Source: an uncultured Prevotella sp. (GTDB lineage Bacteria > Bacteroidota > Bacteroidia > Bacteroidales > Bacteroidaceae). From it: a DNA stretch of 36,409 nt. The notes under the pieces are model-generated. The model ran no database searches. It had not been told where the DNA came from and saw nothing but the letters and a program-made list of their open reading frames with translations. Where the stretch lies: NCBI GenBank assembly GCA_900554545.1, contig USHW01000019.1, forward strand, positions 1 to 36,409, in the 5' to 3' direction. The position numbers and the translations under genes were made by a program. Below, piece by piece: positions 23,496 through 30,979 of this stretch (positions are counted from its first letter, which is position 1; every line of letters starts with the position of its first letter).

Positions 23496-23503
23496 TAATT
23501 TTG
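23496..23503 (+). promoter_or_regulatory. Probable -7 box of the AEP transporter gene
   Basis: TAATTTTG fits TAnnTTTG. The -33 region at the right spacing is T-rich without a clean TTTG. The start codon is 113 nt downstream, and the H8 repeat lies in the leader. Confidence 0.45.
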
Positions 23504-23527
23504 CAGCGTCAAAGAAACTTCATGGGG

Positions 23528-23609
23528 TCATGCGGTCGTAAGGTGATGCGGTTGTGCGGTGCAACCGATGAGCCGTAAAACCTCAAAACCGTAAAACCCA
23601 TAAAACCGG
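23528..23609. repeat. 8-nt-period repeat element H8 in the transporter leader
   Basis: Successive octanucleotides ending in CGG on the left (TCATGCGG, TGATGCGG, TTGTGCGG) change to units carrying CCG or AACC on the right (TAAAACCT, CAAAACCG, TAAAACCC). This gives two arms of opposite polarity. It resembles the 7-nt-arm elements but with a period of 8. A related run is at 24994-25070. Confidence 0.65.
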
Positions 23610-23616
23610 ATATGAC

Positions 23617-24996
23617 ATGAAACAAGTTATCAGCAAATTTCCAAACCTGCGGACGGCGGCCTCAAACATGCCCGACTGGCTCTTCGTGCTATGGGCCGGA
23701 GGCACTGCGCTGCTGTCGTATTCACTCGTTTACGCCCTGCGCAAGCCATTCACGGCAGCCGAGTTCGACGGACTGCAGGTGGCAGGGATGGACTACAAGA
23801 TTGTCGTCAGCATCATCCAGCTCATCGGTTACGTGTGCGCCAAGATGCTCGGCATCAAGTTCATATCAGAGCTTAAGCCTGAAGGCCGCCTCAAGTTCAT
23901 CATCGGTTCGGCGGCGTTGTCAGAGCTGTCGCTCGTCGCTTTCGGTCTTCTGCCCGCGCCTTACAACATCTTCGCCTTGTTCTTCAACGGCCTTTCGCTG
24001 GGCTGCATGTGGGGAGTAATCTTCAGTTTCCTCGAAGGCCGCCGTACAACCGACATCCTCGCGAGCATCATGGGAGTAAGTATGGCGTTGAGTTCGGGCG
24101 TTGCAAAGTCGCTCGGTCTTTATGCTCTGAACGACCTCGGGGTAAGCGAGTTCTGGATGCCGGCACTTGTCGGGGCGGTGGCTTTTCCCCTGCTGTGCTT
24201 CATGGGATGGATGATGACCAAGTTCCCGGCGCCCACTGCGGCCGACATCGCCGCCCGCACCAAGCGCGTTACGCTCGACGGACGCCAGCGTTGGCAGCTT
24301 TTCGTCAAGTTCATGCCGCTGCTTATAATGCTGTTCGGCGCCAACCTGCTGCTCACCGTGCAGCGAGACATCAAGGAAGACTTCATTGTCTGCATAATAG
24401 ATGTCAGCCAAGTGTCGTCCTGGGCGTTTGCACATCTCGATTCAATCGCCACCCTTGTGCTGCTCGGAGTGTTCGCCCTGCTGTCAGCTGTCGGCAACCA
24501 TCTGCGCGCCTTGTGCCTAATCCTTATAATGTCGGCCATCGGCATGGGCACGATAGCTTTCCTCGGAGCTGAAGCCGGGTCGCTGAACATGCCGGTAACG
24601 GCATGGCTCTTCTTGCAGACTCTTTGCATAGACATAGCCTATTTGAGTTTCCAGACCATCTTCTTCGAGCGGTTTATCGCCTGCTTCAAGGTGCAGGGAA
24701 ACGTCGGTTTCTTCATAATCACAATCGACTTCATCGGCTATCTCGGCACGCTTTGCCTGCTCCTGTTCAAGGAGTTCCAAGCTCCGCATATCGACTGGAC
24801 GTCGTTCTACAAAGGCATGAGTGTCTACATAGGTATTGCCTGCTGCCTGGCGTTTGCAGGGTCGATAATCTACATGATAAACAAAGTGTACACAGTAAAG
24901 GGTTTTAAGATAGTAAAGGGCGGCGCGGAGAAAAGCAGTGAGCATCACAACTGCGACCTTTCCACCACCCAGCAGCAAAATCTTACCACCGCATAA
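23617..24996 (+). CDS. DUF5690/MFS-like transporter, candidate AEP importer
   Basis: 459 residues with 12 or more hydrophobic segments. The opening (SYSLVYALRKPFTAAEFDG, about 34-52) resembles the GlpT/UhpT type of MFS organophosphate antiporters (SYxxxYxxRK) and the Bacteroidetes DUF5690 family as I recall it. It is followed by phnX and phnW on the same strand, with only repeats between them. That context makes it the obvious candidate for uptake of 2-aminoethylphosphonate, which has no other transporter here. The C-terminal tail (about 30 residues) is polar, ends LTTA, and its TAA lies at the edge of a repeat element. Confidence 0.78.
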   Translation: MKQVISKFPNLRTAASNMPDWLFVLWAGGTALLSYSLVYALRKPFTAAEFDGLQVAGMDYKIVVSIIQLIGYVCAKMLGIKFISELKPEGRLKFIIGSAALSELSLVAFGLLPAPYNIFALFFNGLSLGCMWGVIFSFLEGRRTTDILASIMGVSMALSSGVAKSLGLYALNDLGVSEFWMPALVGAVAFPLLCFMGWMMTKFPAPTAADIAARTKRVTLDGRQRWQLFVKFMPLLIMLFGANLLLTVQRDIKEDFIVCIIDVSQVSSWAFAHLDSIATLVLLGVFALLSAVGNHLRALCLILIMSAIGMGTIAFLGAEAGSLNMPVTAWLFLQTLCIDIAYLSFQTIFFERFIACFKVQGNVGFFIITIDFIGYLGTLCLLLFKEFQAPHIDWTSFYKGMSVYIGIACCLAFAGSIIYMINKVYTVKGFKIVKGGAEKSSEHHNCDLSTTQQQNLTTA

Positions 24997-25070
24997 CCCT
25001 ATAACCTCACAACCGTAAAACCCCAAATACACCGTATAACCGTAAAACCCAATAACCGTATAACCCAAAA
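24994..25070. repeat. 8-nt-period repeat run H9 between transporter and phnX
   Basis: Consecutive octanucleotides of the TAACCGTA/TAAAACCC type fill the gap from the transporter stop codon to 9 nt before the phnX start. The transporter TAA is the first triplet of the run. All units have one polarity, so this is a single arm. Confidence 0.75.
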
Positions 25071-25078
25071 CAACAGAT

Positions 25079-25858
25079 ATGAGAAAGATTGAATGTGTGA
25101 TAATGGACTGGGCGGGAACCGCCGTTGACTATGGATGCTTCGCCCCGGTGGCGGCGTTCGTGGAGAGTTTCAAGGCCATCGGAGCGCCCGTATCGGCAGC
25201 TGAGACGAGGGCGCACATGGGACTTACCAAGATTGAAGAGGTGCGCGCGCTGTTCGCCATCGACCATGTTGGTGCTGATTTCCGTGCCAAGTACGGCCGC
25301 GAATGGGGCGAGGAGGACGTCCAGAAGTGCTACAATATGTTCCAGGAGGAGCTTTTCCGCACGTTTGAAGACTACTCAAAGCCCATCACGGGAGTGATGG
25401 AGACCATCTCGGAGCTGCGCCGCAAGGGGATAAAGGTTGGCTCGACGACCGGCTATACGCGGCAGATGATGGACGTGGTTATACCTGCTGCGGCGCGTCT
25501 CGGCTACGTAATAGACAACTGCGTGACGTCCGACAACCTGCCCGGAGGCCGCCCCAAGCCCTACATGATATTCCAGAACATGTGCGAGATGGACGTTCCC
25601 TCGCTGCAATCTGTAATGAAAGTGGGCGACACAATATCCGACATCAAGGAGGGAGTGAACGCCGGCGTGTGCAGCGTAGGCGTAATCTTGGGCAGCAACG
25701 AGCTTGCACTTACCGAGGACGAGGTGGCCGCCATGCCTGCCGACGAGTTGAAGGCGAGGATGAAAGCGGTGCGTTACAGGATGTACGCAGCCGGTGCCGA
25801 CTATGTGATTGACGACATAACGGAGCTTCCGATGTTGATAGAAGTGTTGAACAAATAA
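25079..25858 (+). CDS. phnX: Phosphonoacetaldehyde hydrolase
   Basis: 259 residues of the HAD superfamily. The nucleophile is D10 in MDWAGT, and the Schiff-base lysine is K51 in HMGLTK. The 41-residue spacing equals that of D12 and K53 in the Bacillus cereus enzyme. Later HAD motifs are STTGYT, GRPKPYMI and KVGDTISDI. The enzyme splits phosphonoacetaldehyde into acetaldehyde and phosphate, the second step of AEP degradation, in the cytoplasm. It works directly after PhnW, encoded next. Confidence 0.96.
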   Translation: MRKIECVIMDWAGTAVDYGCFAPVAAFVESFKAIGAPVSAAETRAHMGLTKIEEVRALFAIDHVGADFRAKYGREWGEEDVQKCYNMFQEELFRTFEDYSKPITGVMETISELRRKGIKVGSTTGYTRQMMDVVIPAAARLGYVIDNCVTSDNLPGGRPKPYMIFQNMCEMDVPSLQSVMKVGDTISDIKEGVNAGVCSVGVILGSNELALTEDEVAAMPADELKARMKAVRYRMYAAGADYVIDDITELPMLIEVLNK

Positions 25859-25866
25859 ATAAAAGA

Positions 25867-25941
25867 AGCCCTAACCCGACCTCCCCGAGGGGAGGAGTCA
25901 GGCAATTAGTCACCTCCACTCGGCGAGGTTGGGTGGGAACT
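25867..25941. repeat. GC-rich inverted repeat between phnX and phnW
   Basis: A left arm with CCCGACCTCCCCGAGGGG and a right arm with CTCGGCGAGGTTGGGTGGG are imperfect complements separated by about 18 nt. The sequence is related to the CCCACCCC/GGGTGGGG repeat around the symporter gene. It could reduce phnW expression relative to phnX or be neutral. Confidence 0.7.
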
Positions 25942-25958
25942 TATAAAATTTTTGACTT

Positions 25959-27044
25959 ATGAGACCATATTTATTGCTTACCCCCGGACCGTTGACTACA
26001 ACGGAGACAGTGAAGAACGCCATGATGAGCGACTGGTGCACATGGGACAAAGACTATAACGAAGGCGTAGTGGAAGTAATCAGGAAAGAGCTTGTAAGCA
26101 TCGCTTCGAGCCGCCCCGAAGAATATACGGCGGTGCTGATGCAGGGCAGCGGCACGTTCTGTGTCGAGGCTACGCTCGGCAGCACGGTGCGTCCTGACGA
26201 CCATCTGCTCGTCGCAGCCAACGGCGCTTACGGCAAACGTATGGGCACTATTGCCGAGTATTACAGGCTGAACTGCCACGTGATGAAGTTCGACGAGACT
26301 GAACCCGTCAGCCCTTCGGCCATCGACGCTTACCTGACCGAGCACGAGGAAGTGACCCATGTGTCGGTAGTCCACTGCGAGACGACCACCGGCGTGCTCA
26401 ATCCTCTTGAAGAAATAGCCGCCGTAGTGAAGCGCCACGGCAAGACGTTGATTGTCGACGCGATGAGCAACTTCGGCGGAGTGCCCGTAGACATGGCAGC
26501 TCTCGGCATAGACTTCCTTATCAGTTCGGCCAACAAGTGCATCCAGGGCGTGCCCGGCTTCGGCTTCATCATAGCCCGCCGCTCGCTTCTGGAGCAGTGC
26601 AAGGGCGTTGCACGCTCGCTCTCGCTCGACATTTACGACCAGTGGGAGACAATGGAGAAGGGGCACGGCAAGTGGCGTTTCACATCGCCTACACACGTAG
26701 TGCGCGCCTTCATGCAGGCTCTGACGGAACTGAAGGCCGAGGGTGGGGTTGCCGCACGCCACGCACGCTACTGCGAAAACCACCGCGTGCTCGTCGAGGG
26801 GATGCGCTCCTTGGGCTACAAGACACTCCTGCCGGACGAGTGGCAGTCGCCCGTCATCACTTCGTTCTACTATCCCTCGGCATCGTTCGACTTCCAGTCG
26901 TTCTACCAGCAGCTCAAGGCGAAGGGCTTTGTCATCTATCCCGGCAAGATTTCACAGGCCGACACGTTCCGCATCGGCAATATTGGCGACGTGCATCCTG
27001 ACGACTTCCGCCGCCTGGTTGACGCCATACGCGAGTTGCAGTAG
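25959..27044 (+). CDS. phnW: 2-aminoethylphosphonate:pyruvate transaminase
   Basis: 361 residues, a class-V PLP aminotransferase. It opens YLLLTPGPLTTT, the hallmark of PhnW, and shows GSGTFCVEA, the PLP-ring aspartate D167 in IVDAMS, and the PLP lysine K193 in SSANKCIQGVPG. It moves the amino group of AEP to pyruvate, giving phosphonoacetaldehyde and alanine. With PhnX it completes conversion of AEP to acetaldehyde and phosphate, supplying phosphorus. Length is normal for the family. Confidence 0.96.
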   Translation: MRPYLLLTPGPLTTTETVKNAMMSDWCTWDKDYNEGVVEVIRKELVSIASSRPEEYTAVLMQGSGTFCVEATLGSTVRPDDHLLVAANGAYGKRMGTIAEYYRLNCHVMKFDETEPVSPSAIDAYLTEHEEVTHVSVVHCETTTGVLNPLEEIAAVVKRHGKTLIVDAMSNFGGVPVDMAALGIDFLISSANKCIQGVPGFGFIIARRSLLEQCKGVARSLSLDIYDQWETMEKGHGKWRFTSPTHVVRAFMQALTELKAEGGVAARHARYCENHRVLVEGMRSLGYKTLLPDEWQSPVITSFYYPSASFDFQSFYQQLKAKGFVIYPGKISQADTFRIGNIGDVHPDDFRRLVDAIRELQ

Positions 27045-27102
27045 TAGCGCATTGAATGGCGCATTGGGGTGATTTGACATGCCGGAGCAGTTTGCCGGCA
27101 AA

Positions 27103-27190
27103 ACGAAAGGCCGTCTTTTATAAGCTAAAAGACGGCCTTTCGCGTTGTAAAAGGTGGCCTTTTGCAGGGCAAAAGGCCACCTTTTGGAAG
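27103..27190. repeat. 22-nt palindromic-unit array, copy R4
   Basis: Four exact 22-nt units begin at 27103, 27125, 27147 and 27169. The conserved flank is on the right (AGTTACTGGTAATCAAGAGG, 27201-27220), so it is oriented like R3. It lies after phnW in a 309-nt gap. The gap also contains three 9-nt repeats of the ACTGGGAAG type (27224-27250) and a GC-rich repeat (27293-27323). Confidence 0.88.
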
Positions 27191-27292
27191 GCGGTTTGCA
27201 AGTTACTGGTAATCAAGAGGTTACTGGGAAGACTGGGAGAGCTGGGAGGTGTGGGGAGAACTGGGATGGAAATAGACCTCAGCAGCATATCA

Positions 27293-27323
27293 GGCTCCCT
27301 CCCTTCGGGAGGGTTGGGGTGGG
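27293..27323. repeat. GC-rich repeat, single copy before the symporter gene
   Basis: The sequence from GGCTCCCTCCCTTCGGGAGG to TTGGGGTGGG is almost identical to the right-hand copy after the symporter (28828-28860). It contains a small hairpin (CTCCC, TTCG loop, GGGAG). It ends about 20 nt before the symporter -7 box. Confidence 0.85.
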
Positions 27324-27341
27324 TTTTTGTTATATTTTTAT

Positions 27342-27349
27342 TATCTTTG
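27342..27349 (+). promoter_or_regulatory. -7 box directly before the symporter start codon
   Basis: TATCTTTG matches the consensus, but TTTG at 27326-27329 is only 12 nt upstream. The ATG at 27354 follows the box by 4 nt, so the transcript would have almost no leader. Confidence 0.55.
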
Positions 27350-27353
27350 CACC

Positions 27354-28793
27354 ATGCTAATGATAATCACAGTGCTGGCGTATTTCGCCGTGCTTTGCCT
27401 TTTAGGCAGGCTTACTTCGAGGCGTGCCACCAACGAAACGTTCTTCCGTGCCGACCGCAAGTCGCCTTGGTGGATGGTTGCTTTCGGCATGATTGGCGCG
27501 TCGGTGTCGGGCGTCAGCTTCGTCTCCGTGCCCGGAATGGCGGTCAGGTCAGACTTCACCTACCTTCAGGTGTGCCTCGGCTTCATCCTTGGTTATTTCA
27601 TTGTGGCGTTCGTCCTGCTGCCAGTGTATTACCGGCTGAACCTCGTCACCATATACACTTACCTGCTGAGGCGGTTCGGACGGCGGTCGTACAAGACGGG
27701 GGCGGCCTTCTTCATTCTGTCCGACCTTTGCGGCGCGGCGGTCAAGTTCTACATTGTGTGCATCATCCTGCAACGCTTCGTGCTCGACGGTTACGGCGTT
27801 CCGTTCTTCGTCACCGTGCCCGTGCTGATGCTGCTCATCTGGCTTTACTCGCGCCGCGGCGGCATAAAGACCTTGGTTTGGACAGATTCTTTCCAGACGT
27901 TGTGCATGCTCGCCGCCCTTGTGCTTATTATAATAAAGGTGGCCGGGGCGTTGGACATGAGCCTTGGCGAAGCCGTCAAGGCAGTGGCGGCCAGCCCTCA
28001 CAGCCGCGTTTTCGAGTTCTCTGACTGGATGTCGCCACAAAACTTCTGGAAACAGTTTGTCAGCGGCGCGTTCATCGTCATCGTTATGACCGGCCTCAAT
28101 CAGAACATGATGCAGAAAAACCTTACCTGCAAGACGCTGCGCGAGGCTCAGAAAGACATGTGTACGTATGGTTTCGCCTTTGTGCCGGTAAACCTTTTGT
28201 TTTTAAGTCTTGGCGTGTTGCTTATTATGTTGGCGCAAAAAGATGGGCTGGCGATGCCCGCAAGTCCTGACGACCTTTTGCCGATGTTCGCCGCAACGGG
28301 GCGTATGGGCGACTTGGTGGCCGTGCTTTTCACCATAGGTATTGTGGCGGCGTCGGCCAGCACGATTGATTCTTCGCTCACGGCGCTCACCACTTCTTAC
28401 TGTGTTGACATAAAAGAGCGTCCCGGTGACGAGCGTCTGCGCCGCCGTGTGCACCTTGGCATGGCCGCGGCGGCCGTGTTGTTCATCATAGCTTTTCGCG
28501 CATTGAACTCCACAAGCCTTATTGATGCGGTCTACATCCTGTGCTCTTACACCTACGGTCCTCTGCTCGGACTCTTCGCCTTCGGTCTTTTGACAAAGCG
28601 CGAGGCCGACGACCGCATCGTGCCTTACATCGCCATAGCCTCTCCCTTGCTCTGTCTTGCGCTCGATTACGTCACTTCCCACTTCACAACCTACCGTTTC
28701 GGCTACGAGCTTCTGTTGCTTAACGGCGCGCTGATGTTTTTGGGTCTTATGATGAAAAACCCACCCCAGCCCTCCCGAAGGGAGGGAGCTTGA
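27354..28793 (+). CDS. Sodium:solute symporter family protein
   Basis: 479 residues with about 13 membrane segments. The SSF family signature region is present (WWMVAFGMIGASVSGVSFVSVPGMA, about 38-62), as is the VAASASTIDSSLTALTTSYCVDI helix (about 335-357), which carries the sodium-site serines. Its substrate (sugar, amino acid, sialic acid or other) cannot be told. The last residues (NPPQPSRREGA) are encoded by a GC-rich repeat that also supplies the TGA, so the original C-terminus was probably different. It is not clearly part of the AEP operon because 309 nt and several repeats intervene. Confidence 0.88.
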   Translation: MLMIITVLAYFAVLCLLGRLTSRRATNETFFRADRKSPWWMVAFGMIGASVSGVSFVSVPGMAVRSDFTYLQVCLGFILGYFIVAFVLLPVYYRLNLVTIYTYLLRRFGRRSYKTGAAFFILSDLCGAAVKFYIVCIILQRFVLDGYGVPFFVTVPVLMLLIWLYSRRGGIKTLVWTDSFQTLCMLAALVLIIIKVAGALDMSLGEAVKAVAASPHSRVFEFSDWMSPQNFWKQFVSGAFIVIVMTGLNQNMMQKNLTCKTLREAQKDMCTYGFAFVPVNLLFLSLGVLLIMLAQKDGLAMPASPDDLLPMFAATGRMGDLVAVLFTIGIVAASASTIDSSLTALTTSYCVDIKERPGDERLRRRVHLGMAAAAVLFIIAFRALNSTSLIDAVYILCSYTYGPLLGLFAFGLLTKREADDRIVPYIAIASPLLCLALDYVTSHFTTYRFGYELLLLNGALMFLGLMMKNPPQPSRREGA

Positions 28794-28860
28794 TTACCTT
28801 TTGCCTGTAGCGTCATCATAAGTAACTAAGCTCCCTCCCTTCGGGAGGGCTGGGGTGGGT
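28759..28860. repeat. Perfect 33-bp GC-rich inverted repeat after the symporter
   Basis: Positions 28759-28791 and 28828-28860 are exact reverse complements, 36 nt apart. The left copy lies within the end of the symporter gene, and the right copy reaches to about 17 nt from the trxB stop. The genes are convergent. Each copy also has its own small stem around TTCG/CGAA. Confidence 0.92.
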
Positions 28861-28876
28861 ATTGCCTTCTCACCTT

Positions 28877-29827
28877 TCACACGATGCCTTGTTCCCTAAG
28901 ATACCTGTCGGCCTCGATAGCTGCGCGGCATCCGCTGGCCGCCGCCGTTATGGCTTGCCGGTAGTGAGGGTCTGCCACGTCGCCAGCGGCGAACACTCCG
29001 GGCACTTTCGTGCGTGGCGTTCCAGGCTCGGTAATGATGTATCCGGTCTCGTCTGTGTCGAGCCAGGGCTTGAATATGTCGCTGTTCGGCTTGTGTCCGA
29101 TGGCGAGGAAGAAGCCGTCTATGGGCAGTTCGTACACCTGTTCGTCGGCCTCTCCTTTGCGTTTTACCAGGCGAACGCCCTCAACGTTGCCGTCACCGAA
29201 CAGTCCCAGCGTGTTGTGTTCAAACAGAATTTCGATGTTTTCGGCTTCTTTCACGCGCTTCTGCATCACGTCCGACGCACGCAGGAACGGCTTTCTTACT
29301 ATCATGTACACCTTCTTAGCCAGTCCGGCGAGGTAAAGTGCCTCCTCGCAGGCTGTGTCTCCGCCGCCCACTACGGCAACGGTCTTCTTGCGGTAGAAGA
29401 ACCCGTCGCATGTGGCGCATGCCGAAACGCCGCCGCCTTTGTACTTTTCCTCGTCGGCAAGGCCGAGGTATTTGGCCGACGCGCCTGTGGCTATGATAAC
29501 CGTGTCGGCGCTGATGGTGTGACCGTCGTCGGTTGTCAGCGTGTAGGGAGCTTTGCCGAGGTCTGCCTTTGCAATTACTCCTTCGCGTATGTCGGTGCCG
29601 AAGCGTTCGGCCTGTGTGCGGAAGTCAAGCATCATCTGGTTGCCGTCCACTCCGTCGGGGTAGCCGGGAAAGTTCTCGACTGTTGTCGTCTGTGTAAGCT
29701 GTCCGCCTGTCTGCAGACCGCAATACATTACGGGATGCAGGTTGGCGCGCGCCGCGTAGATGGCCGCCGTGTAGCCTGCCGGGCCGCTGCCGATGATGAG
29801 GCAGCGTATATGTTCGTAATTCTCCAT
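28877..29827 (-). CDS. trxB: Thioredoxin reductase
   Basis: 316 residues. The FAD-binding GSGPAG is at 13-18, the redox cysteines CATC are at 137-140, the NADPH-binding VVGGGDTA is at 152-159, and the FAD-tail motif GVFAAGDVAD is near the C-terminus. It reduces thioredoxin with NADPH in the cytoplasm. It follows the glutathione peroxidase gene on the same strand, with element H2 in the 100-nt gap. Thiol peroxidases of that type take electrons from thioredoxin, so the pair fits one peroxide-defence unit. Confidence 0.96.
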   Translation of the reverse strand: MENYEHIRCLIIGSGPAGYTAAIYAARANLHPVMYCGLQTGGQLTQTTTVENFPGYPDGVDGNQMMLDFRTQAERFGTDIREGVIAKADLGKAPYTLTTDDGHTISADTVIIATGASAKYLGLADEEKYKGGGVSACATCDGFFYRKKTVAVVGGGDTACEEALYLAGLAKKVYMIVRKPFLRASDVMQKRVKEAENIEILFEHNTLGLFGDGNVEGVRLVKRKGEADEQVYELPIDGFFLAIGHKPNSDIFKPWLDTDETGYIITEPGTPRTKVPGVFAAGDVADPHYRQAITAAASGCRAAIEADRYLREQGIV

Positions 29828-29831
29828 AGAA

Positions 29832-29934
29832 AAAGAGTTAAGAATTAAGAGTTAAGAATTAAGAAAGTATGATTTGCCGGCAGTTTGACCGTCAAGGCAT
29901 ATTTTCTTAATTCTTAACTCTTAATCCTTAATTA
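29832..29934. repeat. 7-nt-arm inverted-repeat element H2 between gpx and trxB
   Basis: Left arm 29832-29866 and right arm 29901-29934 are complementary series of TTAAGAA/TTCTTAA heptanucleotides with one or two mismatches. The 34-nt centre contains its own partial inverted repeat (TATG/CATA, TTTGCCGG/CCGTCAAG). The right arm supplies the TAA and last codons of the peroxidase gene. Because both genes point left, the element sits inside a likely operon and may partially terminate it. Confidence 0.85.
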
Positions 29935-30482
29935 TTCAATAGTTCCACAATCTGTTTTTCGATGTTCTCAATCTTCTCTGTCGGCTCGAAGCGTGCTACT
30001 ACCATGCCCTTCTTGTCGATGAGGAACTTGGTGAAGTTCCACTTGATGTCCGATTTGCTCTTATAGTCAGGGTCTTCCTTCGACAGCATGTCGTCGAGGA
30101 TGTGTGTAAGCGGATGGCTCTCGTCCCATCCGGCAAAGCCCTTCTGGCTCTTGAGGAACTGGTACAGCGGCTCGGCGTCGTCGCCGTTTACCTTTATCTT
30201 CTTGAAACGGGGGAACTCCGTGCCGTATGTCAGCTTGCAGAACTCGTGTATTGCCTCGTCGGTGCCGGGAGCCTGCTGGCCGAACTGGTTGCAGGGGAAG
30301 TCCAATATGGTGAACCCGTCGGCGTGATGACGCTCGTAAAGTTTCTCCAACTCCTCGTACTGTGGCGTGAAACCGCACTTCGTCGCGGTGTTTACTATCA
30401 ACAGCACTTCGTTCGCATACTCTTTCAGCGATACGTCCTTGCCTTTCCTGTCCTTGACAGCGAAATCATAAATAGTCTTCAT
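29928..30482 (-). CDS. Glutathione peroxidase-family thiol peroxidase
   Basis: 184 residues. The peroxidatic cysteine is C36 in NTATKCGFT (cysteine, not selenocysteine). The other tetrad residues are in NQFGQQ (65-70) and KWNFTKF (W148, N149). C82 in EFCKLTYG is at the place of the resolving cysteine of thioredoxin-dependent members. The enzyme probably reduces peroxides with thioredoxin rather than glutathione. It is first in a pair with trxB. Two promoters precede it. Confidence 0.92.
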   Translation of the reverse strand: MKTIYDFAVKDRKGKDVSLKEYANEVLLIVNTATKCGFTPQYEELEKLYERHHADGFTILDFPCNQFGQQAPGTDEAIHEFCKLTYGTEFPRFKKIKVNGDDAEPLYQFLKSQKGFAGWDESHPLTHILDDMLSKEDPDYKSKSDIKWNFTKFLIDKKGMVVARFEPTEKIENIEKQIVELLNN

Positions 30483-30593
30483 CTTATTTGTCGTTTAAAA
30501 ACATTTGGTTTGTCATTGTCGCCGGTGCATGCGCCGTGCAGGCGGTTGTGGGGGAGTGTCGCCCGTCTTTTCCGTATGCAGGCTTGCATTATG

Positions 30594-30711
30594 CAAAGAT
30601 AGTGAAAGGTGAGCGTAACGGCAAATGAAAAACGATTTTTTTGATTTGCCGTTGCCGAACCGCATCCTGTCTTCGCGAAGCAAAGATAGTGAAAATACGT
30701 TTCAGTTCAAA
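30594..30711 (-). promoter_or_regulatory. Tandem promoters with hairpin module, copy D, before the peroxidase gene
   Basis: On the minus strand there are two full promoters: TTTG 30711-30708 with TATCTTTG 30688-30681 (19 nt apart), and TTTG 30625-30622 with TATCTTTG 30601-30594 (20 nt apart). Both -7 boxes sit in the same phrase, TTTCACTATCTTTGC. Between them lies a hairpin with 10-bp arms (30617-30626 and 30644-30653) and an inner A5/T5 pair. The motifs TTCGGCAA before it and CGCTC after it correspond to those of copies A and C. The distal arm contains the -33 box of the second promoter, so hairpin formation and promoter use could interfere. Confidence 0.75.
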
Positions 30712-30817
30712 ATTTAATACAATTTTATTTTCATCTTTTAACCCTTGGCGGCTTCGTTTGCAGCGCGTTGCCGGGCGGTTTGTGCCTCTTTGTAACCTGT
30801 TGAGTATCAGCGCGTTT

Positions 30818-30905
30818 ACAAAAGGCCGTCTTTCGGCTTGCAAAAGGTGACCTTTTAGCTTGTAAAAGACGGCCTTTTGGACGGTAAAACGTGGCCTTTC
30901 GCAAA
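30818..30905. repeat. 22-nt palindromic-unit array, copy R5
   Basis: Four exact 22-nt units begin at 30818, 30840, 30862 and 30884. The conserved flank is on the left (TTTGTAAC near 30790, ATCAGCGCG near 30806). It lies between divergent genes in the 561-nt gap 30483-31043, which also holds the tandem promoters of the peroxidase gene and the promoter of the lipoprotein. Confidence 0.9.
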
Positions 30906-30979
30906 CACGTGTGACTCACTGTGTAGGGGAAACGGTAATGCCTGATAGGGAAATCCCCCGTAAAAATATGGATGTATGC

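Noticed and set aside
27045..27326. The symporter as fourth gene of the AEP operon
   Set aside because: A 309-nt gap with several repeats, a separate -7 box and no phosphonate-specific features make co-transcription unsupported, although it cannot be excluded.
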